Numbered from the stretch's first letter, positions 1-9,431 are shown. The stretch is DNA of 64,000 nt from Cohaesibacter sp. ES.047 (GCF_900215505.1 NZ_LT907844.1:3922001-3986000), one strand, 5' to 3'. Notes: generated by a model from the letters alone, not told the origin. Made by a program: numbers and translations.

Positions 1-1402
1 CACGAACATCCTGCAAGGCTCGGTGGGTCTGGGCCTTCTTCTTGGAAAGCTGCTTCTCAACACCGCGCATCTTGGACCCATCCTCTCGCCGCCGCGAAAA
101 CTCTGCAGGCGGGAAAAGGCCGAAATTGACGTTCATCGGCTGGAAGGACCGTCGACCACCATTTGAATCGATCAGATGCCCACCCGTGATGTGGCCAAGC
201 AGCGCGCCAAAGGCGGTGGTTTCAGGCGGTGGCAACAAATCACACCCATGGATTTCAGCCGCGATGAACCGTCCCGCCAACAGGCCGATGGCGGCGGATT
301 CCACATAACCCTCGCAACCCGTGATCTGGCCAGCAAAGCGCAGGGATGGGCGCGATTTAAGGCGCAGGGTCTCATCAAGCAGCTTGGGTGAATTGAGGAA
401 CGTGTTGCGGTGAATGCCGCCCAGCCGGGCAAATTGCGCCTCTTCAAGGCCGGGAATCATGCGGAAGACCTCTGCTTGCGCGCCATATTTCATTTTGGTT
501 TGAAAGCCGACAATGTTGAAAAGCGTGCCCAGCTTGTTATCCTGACGCAACTGCACAACAGCGTATGGATCTTCATCGGGCTTGTGCGGATTGGTCAAAC
601 CAACCGGTTTCATCGGACCGAAGCGCGGCGTTTCATATCCCCGCTCCGCCATCACCTCAATGGGCAGACAGCCGTCGAAATAGGCCGCCTTTTCCCAATC
701 CTTGAATTCGGTTTTCTCTGCTGCCAGCATCGCTTCGATGAACGCGCGATACTCATCTTCATTCATGGCGCAATTGATATAGTCCGCGCCCGTGCCGTTT
801 GGTCCCTTCTTGTCGTAGCGCGACTGAAACCAGGCCTTGTCCATGTTGATTGAGTCAAAATGAATGATCGGCGCAATCGCATCATGAAAGGCAAGGGCTT
901 CTTCGCCCGTTGCCGCAAGGATCGATTGCGACAAGGCTTCGGACGTCAGCGGTCCCGTTGCCACGAGACTGAGGCCATCATCCGGGTCGGGGAGTGAATC
1001 CACCTCGCCGCGCTCGATCGCAATCAGGGGATGGGCATGAAGTTTCTCGGTGACAGCTTCCGAAAAAGCCTCACGCGCAACGGCTAAGGCCCCCCCTGCG
1101 GGGATCGCATTGGCATCAGCCGCCGTCATGATCAGGGACTGCGCCTCCCGCATTTCCTGATGCAGAAGGCCCACGGCATTCGCTTCATGGTCATCCGAGC
1201 GGAACGAATTGGAACACACGAGTTCGGCGCAATGGTCCGTCACATGCGCATCCGTCGACTTTACCGGGCGCATTTCGTGAAGGACGACCGGAATGCCATG
1301 GTTTGCAAGCTGCCAGGCGGCTTCCGAACCGGCAAGGCCGGCTCCGATAATCGTAACGGGTCTGTTGGATTGCTTCACCTTGTCCGGTCCTTCCGATTGC
1401 AT
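1..1402 (-). CDS. trmFO: Methylenetetrahydrofolate-tRNA-(uracil-5-)-methyltransferase TrmFO, 3' end outside window
   Basis: Folate- and FAD-dependent enzyme that makes 5-methyluridine at position 54 in the T loop of tRNA, in the cytoplasm. Translated on the minus strand, the protein opens with the FAD-binding motif [13 protein letters not shown], followed by [23 protein letters not shown] and, further on, [18 protein letters not shown] and NVNFGLFPP, all typical of the TrmFO/Gid family. The reading frame is open to the left edge, so the C-terminus is missing. ATG at 1402 is used here. A GTG at 1378 has a better ribosome binding site (GGAAGGA) and gives a start closer to family members, so the true start is open. 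The upstream gene is divergent. Confidence 0.95.
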   Translation of the reverse strand, partial: MQSEGPDKVKQSNRPVTIIGAGLAGSEAAWQLANHGIPVVLHEMRPVKSTDAHVTDHCAELVCSNSFRSDDHEANAVGLLHQEMREAQSLIMTAADANAIPAGGALAVAREAFSEAVTEKLHAHPLIAIERGEVDSLPDPDDGLSLVATGPLTSEALSQSILAATGEEALAFHDAIAPIIHFDSINMDKAWFQSRYDKKGPNGTGADYINCAMNEDEYRAFIEAMLAAEKTEFKDWEKAAYFDGCLPIEVMAERGYETPRFGPMKPVGLTNPHKPDEDPYAVVQLRQDNKLGTLFNIVGFQTKMKYGAQAEVFRMIPGLEEAQFARLGGIHRNTFLNSPKLLDETLRLKSRPSLRFAGQITGCEGYVESAAIGLLAGRFIAAEIHGCDLLPPPETTAFGALLGHITGGHLIDSNGGRRSFQPMNVNFGLFPPAEFSRRREDGSKMRGVEKQLSKKKAQTHRALQDVR

Positions 1403-1581
1403 GAGTGCATTGTCAAAACACGCGAGAAAAGCTGTTCTGACGAAATGGGACTACTACCACTCCTACATCAAAATTCAAGACCGCGATGCCCTTGAAACCC
1501 GCCGATTTGCAATTGGCAGGAACAATTCGAAGTGATATCTCAGTTAGAAATTCTAACCAGCCAAGGGATTCGCAAAAAATA

Positions 1582-2214
1582 ATGGTCGCCATATCAAAGT
1601 GGAACAGATCCTTGCTCGCCCTTATCGTCGCAACAGCCCTTGGCAGCTGTGCAACACAAAAGTCGGATTCGCCCGATCGCTGGATCAAGACGATGAACAA
1701 TCGTCCGGTGACCAAGTCGACCATTTATGTCTGTCACGCCTTCGGTTGCAAACTCAAATATGCATTCCATCCGACAAAAAAGGACATCAGAAAACTTAAG
1801 CGCATTCTTGCACGGGGTAAGAGAAGCCCGAAAGCAGAGCGCAAGGCCATCGGCAAGGCTGTCGTCTGGTTCGAAAAGCGTGTCGGCCCGGCAGTCGGAT
1901 CCGACAAGGACAAGGGCGGCCTTGATATGTACAATTCCGGCGTGCCCGGCCAAATGGATTGCATCGACGAAGCCAGCAACACCACATCCCTTCTCGTCTT
2001 CGCGCAAAAGCACGGTTTGCTGACACACTACAAGTATCAGGCCCCCGTCGCTCGCGGCTTTTTTCTGGATGGTCGCTATCCTCACGCAACAGCCGTTATC
2101 AAGAACAAGAAAAGTGGCAAGCGCTACGCGGTCGACAGCTGGAAGTTCGACAACGGTGTCTTCCCGGTTATCAAGCCACTTGACGTCTGGTTGAGCGAGT
2201 CAACTTCCTCCTGA
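1582..2214 (+). CDS. Secreted lipoprotein-like protein with a transglutaminase/papain-like Cys-His-Asp pattern
   Basis: A conserved-looking protein of about 210 residues that I cannot name with certainty. The ATG at 1582 is chosen because it starts a signal sequence (about residues 8-24) ending in LGSC, which resembles a lipobox, so it is probably an envelope protein. The C-terminal half has the ordered segments GQMDCIDEASN, DGRYPHATAVI and YAVDSWKFDNG. A nucleophilic Cys, then His, then Asp in this order is what bacterial transglutaminase-like cysteine peptidases show. The residue triad is seen; enzymatic activity is inference. An upstream start at 1486 would hide the signal peptide. It is divergent from trmFO and no terminator is evident behind it. 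Confidence 0.7.
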   Translation: MVAISKWNRSLLALIVATALGSCATQKSDSPDRWIKTMNNRPVTKSTIYVCHAFGCKLKYAFHPTKKDIRKLKRILARGKRSPKAERKAIGKAVVWFEKRVGPAVGSDKDKGGLDMYNSGVPGQMDCIDEASNTTSLLVFAQKHGLLTHYKYQAPVARGFFLDGRYPHATAVIKNKKSGKRYAVDSWKFDNGVFPVIKPLDVWLSESTSS

Positions 2215-2406
2215 TCAAAAACACCATCCAGCTGTTTTCACCCTAGTGTACCTTACTGTGACAACAGAAGGCACGGTTTCTCATGCGCATCGCCATGATG
2301 TGCAAGGACGGTTTGACATGCATGCAGTATGCAACCGCGGCAGAAACTGCGCCAGTTCCAGGATTGCTGGAGCCATGAATTGGAAGGGGATGGTCTGAAA
2401 AGAAGA

Positions 2407-2438
2407 AAGCCCACCGGGGGAGGAGGTCCGGTGGGCTT
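2407..2438 (-). ncRNA. CcsR-like hairpin RNA 3 (distal) with CCTCCTCCC loop, also the terminator
   Basis: On the minus strand an 11-bp perfect stem (AAGCCCACCGG with CCGGTGGGCTT) encloses the 10-nt loop ACCTCCTCCC. A pyrimidine-rich, T-containing tract follows the stem, so it probably also ends transcription of the DUF1127 unit. The loop is complementary to Shine-Dalgarno sequences. Stem-loops with this loop downstream of a DUF1127 gene are the hallmark of the CcsR RNAs of Rhodobacter sphaeroides. Confidence 0.75.
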
Positions 2439-2450
2439 CTAATGGTGTTC

Positions 2451-2473
2451 CAAAACGGGGAGGAGACGTTTTG
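2451..2473 (-). ncRNA. CcsR-like hairpin RNA 2 (middle), CTCCTCCC loop
   Basis: A 7-bp stem CAAAACG/CGTTTTG, extendable by GTT/AAC across one mismatch, with a loop that reads TCTCCTCCC on the minus strand. It lies between two better hairpins with nearly the same loop, which supports a tandem array of small RNAs rather than chance palindromes. Confidence 0.65.
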
Positions 2474-2481
2474 AAACTGTC

Positions 2482-2509
2482 CAGACTTCTGGGAGGAGGT
2501 AGAAGTCTG
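2482..2509 (-). ncRNA. CcsR-like hairpin RNA 1 (proximal), ACCTCCTCCC loop
   Basis: A 9-bp perfect stem (CAGACTTCT/AGAAGTCTG) around the loop ACCTCCTCCC on the minus strand, starting 13 bases after the DUF1127 stop codon. The loop is identical to that of the distal hairpin although the stems differ completely, so the loop sequence is what is conserved. Confidence 0.75.
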
Positions 2510-2521
2510 AATTCCTGAATT

Positions 2522-2677
2522 TTATCGTCCGACAGATCTGCGAGAGATCTGGGTAATGTCAGCGCGGCTGATGCCGACTTCTTCGAAATCGCGGCTGCTC
2601 AAACGGCTAAGCTCATCGACTGTGTCACGGTAATTGCGCCACTGACGATAGCTATGAATAACATTGTCAATCATCAT
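2522..2677 (-). CDS. Small DUF1127 protein (51 aa), CcaF1-like
   Basis: A short, basic, Arg-rich protein with the DUF1127 pattern: YRQWRNYRDTVDELSRLSSR, then DFEEVGISRADI, then a basic tail ending RRSVGR. Two adjacent ATG codons open the frame and AGAGGA lies just upstream. In Rhodobacter sphaeroides the DUF1127 protein encoded upstream of the CcsR RNAs (CcaF1) binds RNA and takes part in sRNA maturation. Here three CTCCTCCC-loop hairpins follow the gene, so the same role is a reasonable inference. Expression is probably stress-induced in such systems, but I could not identify a convincing RpoH-type promoter in the AT-rich upstream DNA. Confidence 0.9.
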   Translation of the reverse strand: MMIDNVIHSYRQWRNYRDTVDELSRLSSRDFEEVGISRADITQISRRSVGR

Positions 2678-2689
2678 CTATCCTCTAGT

Positions 2690-3332
2690 TAAGATGTTTA
2701 ACTCAGTCGTGGTACAAGTTCGTTCTTCTGCGAGATCTATTCGCTAGACGCCTAAAACACTCGCCTCGCTTCGTTGAATTGATATATAGCGCAAAATTTT
2801 TTAATGTGCATTGCAAGATAATGCATAGCTGCCTTGCAACTCATGCAATTTAAGAATGGAACTTCATGCCGCCCCATCAATTTCACATAGCGGAAAATAT
2901 TATCTCTTTAATTCAGTGGTTTAAAACGAAACCACCGAAGAAACGCATTGGGCGCAAATCGGCCAAATTATATGCAGTTATACGTATGTGCAGTTTGTCA
3001 AGCTCATAAAGTGGCAGTTTTAACGGAGAAATACCTAGGCATCGAGCTATGCGAAACAGGGAAAACACCACTTTGGTGCGGCGCACAACGACAAGTGAAT
3101 CGCCAAATTGCCGTGCATCACAGCGCAAGGGTTGAAGAAAAGCAGAACCTGCCGCCCAGCATGCATCAAGCGCATCGGATCAGGCGACAGCATAAGGTCA
3201 CGCACTTATATTAACCCGGTCGAGCGACCGAAAAACCCGCCCTCGGCACTGACTGGATAAGTATTTCTCTCGAGTCCTCGAATGCATGGCACACGCATTG
3301 GCGGGGGGAGGCGCGGTCAGACCATCTTGCGG
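2690..3332. other. AT-rich spacer without recognised gene
   Basis: About 640 bases between the DUF1127 gene and the 3' end of uvrA. It must contain the DUF1127 promoter on the minus strand. I see repeated TTGCA/TGCAA words around 2810-2850 and a direct repeat GGTCTGACCGC (minus strand) just behind the uvrA stop. The short open frames have no ribosome binding site or family likeness. Confidence 0.5.
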
Positions 3333-6212
3333 TCAGACCTTTTTCCGGCGGTCGCGCATCTCCTTGAGGAAGACCCCGGTGTAACTCTGTTCAACCGCCA
3401 TGACATCGCCCGGTGTCCCTTCGGCGACGATCTCACCACCTCCATCTCCACCCTCTGGACCAAGATCAAGAATCCAGTCGGCAGTCTGGATGACTTCGAG
3501 ATTATGCTCGATGACGATAACCGTATTGCCCTGATTGACCAGCTCATGCAGGACCTCAAGCAACTTCGCTACATCATGGAAGTGAAGGCCCGTCGTCGGT
3601 TCATCGAGGATATAGAGGGTTCGACCGGTCGAGCGTTTCGATAGCTCTTTGGAGAGTTTCACCCTTTGGGCCTCGCCACCCGACAGGGTGGTGGCCGGTT
3701 GGCCGACCTTGATATATCCCAGCCCCACACGCTGGAGCGTGACCATCCTGTCGCGTACCGACGGCACCGCCGAGAAGAAATCCGCAGCTTCATCGACGGT
3801 CATGTCGAGAACATCAGCAATGGATTTGCCCTTGAATTCCACTTCGAGGGTTTCGCGGTTATAGCGATGCCCCTTGCAGACGTCGCAGGTGACATAGACA
3901 TCGGGCAGAAAGTGCATCTCGATCTTGATCACCCCGTCGCCCTGACAGGCCTCGCAACGCCCACCCTTGACGTTGAAGGAAAAGCGACCGGGCGCATAGC
4001 CCCGCGCCTTCGCTTCGGGCAAGCCAGCAAACCAGTCCCGGATCGGCGTGAAAGCGCCCGTATAGGTCGCCGGGTTCGATCGCGGCGTCCGCCCGATGGG
4101 CGATTGGTCGATATCGATGATCTTGTCGATATGTTCCAGCCCCTCGATCCGGTCATGCGGGGCGGGCATGTTGCGCGCCCGATTGAGCTTCATCGCAGCG
4201 CCCTTGTAGAGCGTATCAATCAAAAAGGTCGATTTGCCGCCGCCGGACACACCGGTCACGCACGTAAACGTCCCGAGCGGAATCGAGGCTGTGACATTCT
4301 TGAGATTGTTGCCGCGCGCGTTGACCACCTTGATGGCCTTGCCTTTCTTGCCCTTGCGCAGATCGTTGTCGACGCTGATTTCCTTGACGCCGGAGAGATA
4401 CTGCCCCGTCAGGGAAGCCGGGTCGGCCATGATTTCAGCTGGGGTGCCTTCACTGACGATCCGGCCACCGTGAATCCCGGCCCCAGGCCCAACATCAATC
4501 ACATAATCAGCCGTCAGCACCGCATCCTCGTCATGCTCGACAACAATCACCGTGTTGCCCAGATCCCTCAGATGTTTGAGGGTCTCCAAGAGGCGCGCAT
4601 TGTCGCGCTGATGCAGACCGATGGACGGCTCATCAAGCACGTACAGCACACCGGTCAGACCGGACCCGATCTGGGAGGCAAGACGAATGCGTTGGCTTTC
4701 ACCGCCCGAAAGCGTGCCAGAGTTGCGCGACATCGACAGATAGTCGAGCCCAACGTCATTGAGAAAGACAAGGCGCTCGCGGATTTCCTTGAGGATCCGT
4801 TCGGCAATCTCGAACTGCTTGGGTGTCAGCGTGTCCGGCAACTCGTTGACCCACCGCCGCGCCTCACGGATCGACAGGCTCGCGATCTGCGAGATGTGAC
4901 GCCCGTCCAGCTTGACTGCAAGCGCCTCCGGCTTCAGCCGGTGCCCATCACAGGCCGAGCAGGGATGGGTTGATTGATACTTGCTGATCTCTTCCCGCGA
5001 CCAGTTGCTTTCGGTCTCGCGAAACCGGCGCTCGAGATTGGGGATCACGCCTTCGAACGGCTTCTGGGTCTTGTAGGACCGGGCACCATCGTCATAGACG
5101 AACTGGACCTTTTCCTTGCCGGTGCCGTAGAGAAGGACTTCCTGCGCCTTGAAGGAAAGCTGTTCCCACGGCACGGTCAGTGAAAAATCGTAATGTTTGG
5201 CGAGCGCATCGAGGGTCTGGCGGTAGAAGGGAGATGTGCCCTTGGCCCAAGGCGCAATCGCGCCATCCTTGAGACTAAGGGACATGTCCGGAACGACCAG
5301 CTCCGGGCTGACTTTCAACTCGCTGCCGAGCCCATCACAAACAGGGCAGGCACCAAACGGGTTGTTGAACGAGAACAGCCGTGGCTCGATCTCGGAGATC
5401 GTGAACCCTGAGACCGGGCAGGCAAACTTTTCGGAAAAGGTGATCTGCCTTGGCTCACCGTCTTCGGTCTTTTCGTCAACCAGCTCGACCACCGCGAGGC
5501 CTTCGGCGAGTTCAAGACTGAGTTCAAGCGAATCAGCCAGCCGTTTCTCGATGCCTTCCTTGACCACCATCCGGTGCACGACGACATCAATATTGTGTTT
5601 GAATTTCTTGTCGAGTGTCGGCAACTCGCCGTCATCATACATCTGCCCGTCGATCCGAAAACGCGTCAGACCGCGTTTGACCAATTCGGCCAGTTCCTTG
5701 CGAAATTCACCCTTGCGTCCGCGAACGATGGGAGCCATCAGCAAAAAGCGGGTTTTCTCGGGAAGCTCCATCACCCGGTCAACCATCTGGCTGACCGTCT
5801 GGCTTTCAATCGGCAACCCGGTCGCCGGGCTGTAGGGAATGCCAACACGGGCATAAAGCAGGCGCAAATAGTCGTAGATCTCAGTGACCGTGCCCACCGT
5901 CGAGCGCGGATTGCGCGAGGTGGTCTTCTGCTCGATCGAGATGGCGGGAGACAGGCCGTCAATCTGGTCGACATCCGGCTTTTGCATCATTTCCAGAAAT
6001 TGCCGTGCATAGGCCGACAGCGATTCTACATACCGGCGCTGGCCCTCTGCATAGATCGTATCGAACGCCAGCGAGCTCTTGCCCGAGCCTGACAATCCGG
6101 TCATGACAACCAATTGATCGCGCGGAATATCAACGTCGACATTCTTCAGGTTATGTTCTCGGGCACCGCGAATCGAAATGAACTTGTTCGAAGAAATTGC
6201 TGGCTTATCCAT
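3333..6212 (-). CDS. uvrA: Excinuclease ABC subunit A
   Basis: Damage-recognition ATPase of nucleotide excision repair, acting with UvrB and UvrC on DNA. The 959-residue product has two ABC cassettes: Walker [15 protein letters not shown] near the N-terminus and [14 protein letters not shown] in the second half. Signature motifs [12 protein letters not shown] and [12 protein letters not shown] are present, with ABC-type [11 protein letters not shown] and [11 protein letters not shown] motifs. Zinc-finger cysteine pairs are visible ([30 protein letters not shown]). ATG at 6212 gives the usual family length; an in-frame ATG at 6350 would add 46 atypical residues. The gene is divergent from ssb, with an SOS-like box in the shared upstream region, as is usual for this pair. 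Confidence 0.97.
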   Translation of the reverse strand: MDKPAISSNKFISIRGAREHNLKNVDVDIPRDQLVVMTGLSGSGKSSLAFDTIYAEGQRRYVESLSAYARQFLEMMQKPDVDQIDGLSPAISIEQKTTSRNPRSTVGTVTEIYDYLRLLYARVGIPYSPATGLPIESQTVSQMVDRVMELPEKTRFLLMAPIVRGRKGEFRKELAELVKRGLTRFRIDGQMYDDGELPTLDKKFKHNIDVVVHRMVVKEGIEKRLADSLELSLELAEGLAVVELVDEKTEDGEPRQITFSEKFACPVSGFTISEIEPRLFSFNNPFGACPVCDGLGSELKVSPELVVPDMSLSLKDGAIAPWAKGTSPFYRQTLDALAKHYDFSLTVPWEQLSFKAQEVLLYGTGKEKVQFVYDDGARSYKTQKPFEGVIPNLERRFRETESNWSREEISKYQSTHPCSACDGHRLKPEALAVKLDGRHISQIASLSIREARRWVNELPDTLTPKQFEIAERILKEIRERLVFLNDVGLDYLSMSRNSGTLSGGESQRIRLASQIGSGLTGVLYVLDEPSIGLHQRDNARLLETLKHLRDLGNTVIVVEHDEDAVLTADYVIDVGPGAGIHGGRIVSEGTPAEIMADPASLTGQYLSGVKEISVDNDLRKGKKGKAIKVVNARGNNLKNVTASIPLGTFTCVTGVSGGGKSTFLIDTLYKGAAMKLNRARNMPAPHDRIEGLEHIDKIIDIDQSPIGRTPRSNPATYTGAFTPIRDWFAGLPEAKARGYAPGRFSFNVKGGRCEACQGDGVIKIEMHFLPDVYVTCDVCKGHRYNRETLEVEFKGKSIADVLDMTVDEAADFFSAVPSVRDRMVTLQRVGLGYIKVGQPATTLSGGEAQRVKLSKELSKRSTGRTLYILDEPTTGLHFHDVAKLLEVLHELVNQGNTVIVIEHNLEVIQTADWILDLGPEGGDGGGEIVAEGTPGDVMAVEQSYTGVFLKEMRDRRKKV

Positions 6213-6429
6213 ATCGCTATCTATCAATTTATCGGTCGAACGGTTGAACCGCTCGTCGTATGATTGGTCGTTCGGGATGGTACGGTCGTCGGGCTTTGCT
6301 TGGATCACCGGGTGATCCCTCAGACCCGTTTTATGGCCTTCCTCTCCCATATAGGGTTATAAATTGCAAAGACAATCAGGCTTCAAAGGTGATTCCGGTG
6401 CACGCATACTAGCGTCTGGCCTAGCTTTT

Positions 6430-6444
6430 GTACACACTTTGTTC
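6430..6444. promoter_or_regulatory. SOS (LexA) box candidate between uvrA and ssb
   Basis: GTAC-N7-GTTC, one mismatch from the alphaproteobacterial LexA consensus GTTC-N7-GTTC, lies in the divergent uvrA/ssb upstream region. Both genes are known LexA targets in related bacteria. Confidence 0.55.
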
Positions 6445-6611
6445 TACAATCATGCACAGCGGGTCAGATGGAACACCGCACCATTGACCCAACCAAAGCA
6501 TGGGGATTGAACCAATCCCGTATGGAACTGTCGTCCAATCCCGCCTATGCTGACCTCCAACTCAACGTCAGCTCGAAAGGCGACGGACAGAAGCAGACAA
6601 AGGACAAACCA

Positions 6612-7127
6612 ATGGCCGGAAGCGTCAACAAAGTCATTCTCGTGGGCAATCTGGGTGCTGACCCCGACATTCGCACCACGCAAGACGGCCGGAAGATCGT
6701 CAACCTGTCGATCGCAACATCCGAAAACTGGAAAGATCGCAATTCCGGCGAACGCCGCGAGCGCACCGAATGGCACCGCGTTGTCATCTTCAGTGAAGGG
6801 CTTGCCCGTGTTGCGGAGAGCTATTTGCGCAAGGGTTCCAAGGTCTATGTTGAAGGCCAGATTCAGACCCGCAAGTGGCAGGATCAGAACGGACAGGATC
6901 GTTATTCCACGGAGGTCGTTCTACAGGGCTTCAACTCGACCCTGACCATGCTCGACAACCGCAATGAAGGCGGCGGCAGCTTTGCCGGTCAGCAGAACAA
7001 CGATTTCGGCGGGCCGGGCAGGAGCTTCGCCAGCGAGCCGCAAGAAGAATCCTATGGCCGGCAATCCAGCCCAAGCCAGCCATCGAGCAATTTCCGCGAC
7101 GAAATGGACGACGACATTCCATTTTGA
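6612..7127 (+). CDS. ssb: Single-stranded DNA-binding protein
   Basis: Coats single-stranded DNA in replication, recombination and repair. The 171-residue product begins [20 protein letters not shown] and carries the OB-fold (about residues 1-115, with [14 protein letters not shown] and [13 protein letters not shown]). A Gly/Ser/Gln-rich linker follows, then the acidic protein-interaction tip DDDIPF. ATG at 6612 is preceded by AAGGA and matches the family start; longer in-frame starts upstream are not used. The gene is divergent from uvrA and probably SOS-responsive. An IS630-type element is inserted four bases behind its stop codon, displacing its terminator by about 1.2 kb. Confidence 0.97.
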   Translation: MAGSVNKVILVGNLGADPDIRTTQDGRKIVNLSIATSENWKDRNSGERRERTEWHRVVIFSEGLARVAESYLRKGSKVYVEGQIQTRKWQDQNGQDRYSTEVVLQGFNSTLTMLDNRNEGGGSFAGQQNNDFGGPGRSFASEPQEESYGRQSSPSQPSSNFRDEMDDDIPF

Positions 7128-7143
7128 TTGATACCAACGGCAT

Positions 7144-7723
7144 TTAATTCTGACCTTCTTGAGCCCATTTTCTCATACCTATTGAATGGATGATGGTTGG
7201 GTTGGCGGAGAGGCTCTTCCATGCTTGGCAACCAGCATCAAGAATGGCGGCATAGTCTTCGAAGACCCGATTGGACAGGAAGGTACCGCGCAGATACTGC
7301 CAAATATTCTCAACTGGGTTCAGTTCCGGTGATTTGGAAGGCAACAGGAGGATGGTGATATTCTTGGGCACGTTGAGTCTGCTTGTCGTATGCCATCCGG
7401 CACGATCCATCAGCACCACGGCATGAGCGCCGCGCGCCACTGTCCTTGAGACTTCTTCGAGGTGCATTTGCATGGCCTGTGTATTTGCAAAAGGCATCAT
7501 CAATCCCGCGCCAACGCCACGCGCTGGACATATTGCACCGAACAGATAGGCATTTTTATATCGCTGATCGGCTGGCAGACGTGGTCTGGTTCCCTTTTTT
7601 GCCCATAGTCGGGCCAGTCCATTCTTCTGACCAAGCCTAGCCTCATCTTGCCACCAAATCTCGATGGGCTTGTTCTTTGGCAAATGGCCTACATGCGCTG
7701 CCAACGTTGCGGAGAAGTTTTTT
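7144..7723 (-). CDS. IS630-family transposase, catalytic (frame -1) part
   Basis: C-terminal part of the transposase with the DDE catalytic residues in the segments WWQDEARLG, VVLMDRAGWH and SPELNPVENIWQYLRG. It has no good start of its own. It is read by a -1 frameshift at the A7 run (minus strand, 7724-7718), where AAA AAA slips to continue with AAC TTC TCC. The joined product then reads AFKKNFSATLAAHVGHLP, which is the normal IS630 sequence. The fused protein would be about 355 residues. Integrity of the frame suggests recent activity. Confidence 0.9.
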
Positions 7724-8210
7724 TGAAAGCATCAATGACTTCAGGCTTTTGTTCTGGATGTTGAGGTCGACCAGATATGCGCACATACCCCATGCGGCGC
7801 AAAAGATCCCGTACTCCACGTTCCTTGTAGGAGACCCCAAACCGCTCTTGGATCACACGCACCAGATCCTGGCTACGCCAGACAGAGACGCCGTCCTTCT
7901 CAGGATCAGGACCGGTTTCAACGATAGCAACAAACTCTTCGAGCTGTTCTGGGCTCAAGCGCATGGGAGCGCCGGTTGCTTTGATGTCGACAAGACCATC
8001 GGTGCCTTGCTCATTGAAGCGAAGAACCCAATCTCGCAAAGTCTGGCGGTCCATACCGCCGACTTTGGCGGCATCAGCACGGTTCATGCCGTCATAGACA
8101 GCCGCAATGGCCAGTAGGCGGCGGCTCTGTTTGGCATTGCGGCATCCTTTGGCAAGACGGCGCAAACTATCGGCGTCAAAAGCATCGCTAAGAATCAAAG
8201 CGGCAGACAT
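7689..8210 (-). CDS. IS630-family transposase, N-terminal helix-turn-helix part
   Basis: The N-terminal DNA-binding half (about 173 residues before its own stop) contains helix-turn-helix segments such as MNRADAAKVGGMDRQTLRDW and a second winged-helix region ending VRDLLRRMGYV. ATG at 8210 follows AAAGGAG with good spacing. The frame terminates shortly after a run of seven A, where a programmed -1 frameshift would produce the full transposase. The unshifted product may act as a regulator of transposition, as in other frameshift-controlled insertion sequences. Confidence 0.88.
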   Translation of the reverse strand: MSAALILSDAFDADSLRRLAKGCRNAKQSRRLLAIAAVYDGMNRADAAKVGGMDRQTLRDWVLRFNEQGTDGLVDIKATGAPMRLSPEQLEEFVAIVETGPDPEKDGVSVWRSQDLVRVIQERFGVSYKERGVRDLLRRMGYVRISGRPQHPEQKPEVIDAFKKTSPQRWQRM

Positions 8211-8331
8211 GGCAAAATCTCCTTTGCCATGTTGAATCACGCCAGTGCTAAAAATGGAATCCCTAAAGAGTCAGAACTTCACGCCCTTGGTATGACTGCC
8301 GATCTTGATCGAATGATCGCAAAATACAAGA

Positions 8332-8357
8332 AACCCGGCTCGAAAGCCGGGTTTTTT
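8332..8357 (+). terminator. Rho-independent terminator, originally of ssb
   Basis: A 9-bp stem AACCCGGCT/AGCCGGGTT with a CGAA loop and six T. It points in the ssb direction but is now separated from ssb by the insertion sequence. A-rich DNA on the other side may let it also serve the converging cation transporter gene. Confidence 0.8.
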
Positions 8358-8384
8358 CGTAGGTCCACCAGTGCAAATGCAGGA

Positions 8385-9332
8385 CTACACGGGATCGTCA
8401 AATAGTTTGGCGACGGTCTCATGATCCTTGTGCGATTGTGCCTCGATGAAAAGGCGACGGATCTGGGGAAACCGCTCCCGGATATGCTCCTCAAGATCAG
8501 CGATGACGCTTTCAAGTTTGGAGACCTGCATCGTGTCTTCAAAGTCGATGCTGAGCGTAACAAGGATCTCCTTGGGACCGCGGTGCAGTGTCCTTAGTTC
8601 GTTGACCATGGTCACGGACGGATGCGATGAAGCGATGGACCGAATTTCCTGCTCCATCTCGTCCGAGGCAGCCTCGCCGATCAGCAAGCCCTTGGTCTCA
8701 TAGGCAAGCAGGAAGGCGGTACACGCCAGAATGATGCCAATGACAATCGAAGCGGCGCCATCCATCCACGGGATGTGGAAATAGTGCGAAATGGAAATCC
8801 CAACGGCCGCCACGAAAAGACCGAGCATGGCTGCGGAATCTTCAAACAGAACCGTAAAGACCGTCGGATCCTTGGATTGACTTACCGCTTCCAGCCAGCC
8901 CATCTTGCCCTTGGTGGTGCTGAACTCTCTCAAAGCAATCCACCAGGCCCATCCCTCGAAACAAAGCGCAGCCCCCAGAACCACGAAGTTGATGGTTGGG
9001 TCACCCACGGGATGCGGCTCAAGAACCTTGTTGACACCCTCGTAAATCGACAAGCCAGCACCAACCGCAAAAATCAGCAGTGCAACCACGAAAGCCCAGA
9101 AGTACAGCTCGGCGCCATATCCGAACGGATGCTTCTTGTCAGCCGGTTTTGCGGCCTTTCTCATACCATAGAGTAACAACCCCTGATTACCTGTATCGAC
9201 GAGCGAATGAATGCCCTCGGAGAGCATCGCGGATGATCCCGTAATAGAGGCTGCTATGAATTTCGTCAGAGCAATCAGGCTGTTACCCGCAAGGGCCGCA
9301 TAGATTACTTTTTTTGATCCGTGGGAAGCCAA
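8385..9332 (-). CDS. Cation diffusion facilitator family transporter
   Basis: Inner-membrane divalent metal/proton antiporter (Zn, Fe, Mn or Co class) of 315 residues. About six membrane segments lie in residues 10-220, with the metal-site helices containing AMLSEGIHSLVDTGNQ (second helix) and LFEDSAAMLGL (fifth helix). The cytoplasmic C-terminal domain with LRTLHRGPKEILVTLSIDF is typical of CDF dimerisation domains. The overall pattern, including HPFGYGAELYFWAF, resembles the SLC30A9/ZnT9-like branch. The start is a TTG at 9332 preceded by AAGGAG at ideal spacing; no ATG fits. The exact metal cannot be told from sequence. Confidence 0.9.
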   Translation of the reverse strand: MASHGSKKVIYAALAGNSLIALTKFIAASITGSSAMLSEGIHSLVDTGNQGLLLYGMRKAAKPADKKHPFGYGAELYFWAFVVALLIFAVGAGLSIYEGVNKVLEPHPVGDPTINFVVLGAALCFEGWAWWIALREFSTTKGKMGWLEAVSQSKDPTVFTVLFEDSAAMLGLFVAAVGISISHYFHIPWMDGAASIVIGIILACTAFLLAYETKGLLIGEAASDEMEQEIRSIASSHPSVTMVNELRTLHRGPKEILVTLSIDFEDTMQVSKLESVIADLEEHIRERFPQIRRLFIEAQSHKDHETVAKLFDDPV

Positions 9333-9431
9333 TACCAGTCTCCTTGAAATGCCTCGGTCAGATGAAATGTCACATAACGTTAATACCGGATGCCAAGCCT
9401 GAGGAAAACAGCCAAAATCACGCTTAGCCCT

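Larger units (their letters stand above)
7134..8290 (-). mobile_element. IS630-family insertion sequence, apparently complete
   Basis: An element of about 1.16 kb bounded by TA dinucleotides (7132-7133 and 8291-8292), as expected for IS630-type insertion at TA. The ends are inverted repeats: reading inward, both show TACCAA, GGC and TTCTGAC at matching spacing, with several mismatches between. Inside are two overlapping minus-strand frames for a DDE transposase joined by a run of seven A. It sits between the ssb stop codon and a strong hairpin terminator, so it has not broken a coding sequence. Confidence 0.88.

Noticed and set aside
2770-2830. RpoH-type promoter for the DUF1127 unit
   Set aside because: CTTGCAA and CTATAT-like words occur on the minus strand, but spacing between them is about 20 bases, too far from the usual heat-shock promoter layout to call.
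2948-3214. Small gene in the spacer between DUF1127 and uvrA
   Set aside because: Open frames on both strands lack a ribosome binding site, a hydrophobic segment or any family pattern.
3666-4973. Long plus-strand open frame of 435 codons
   Set aside because: It lies fully antisense to the uvrA coding sequence, has no ribosome binding site and shows no protein-family features; high-GC codon use leaves the opposite strand open.
7144-8210. Transposase as a pseudogene because of its two frames
   Set aside because: The frames overlap at an A7 slippery run and the shifted product matches the normal family sequence, so programmed frameshifting explains it better.
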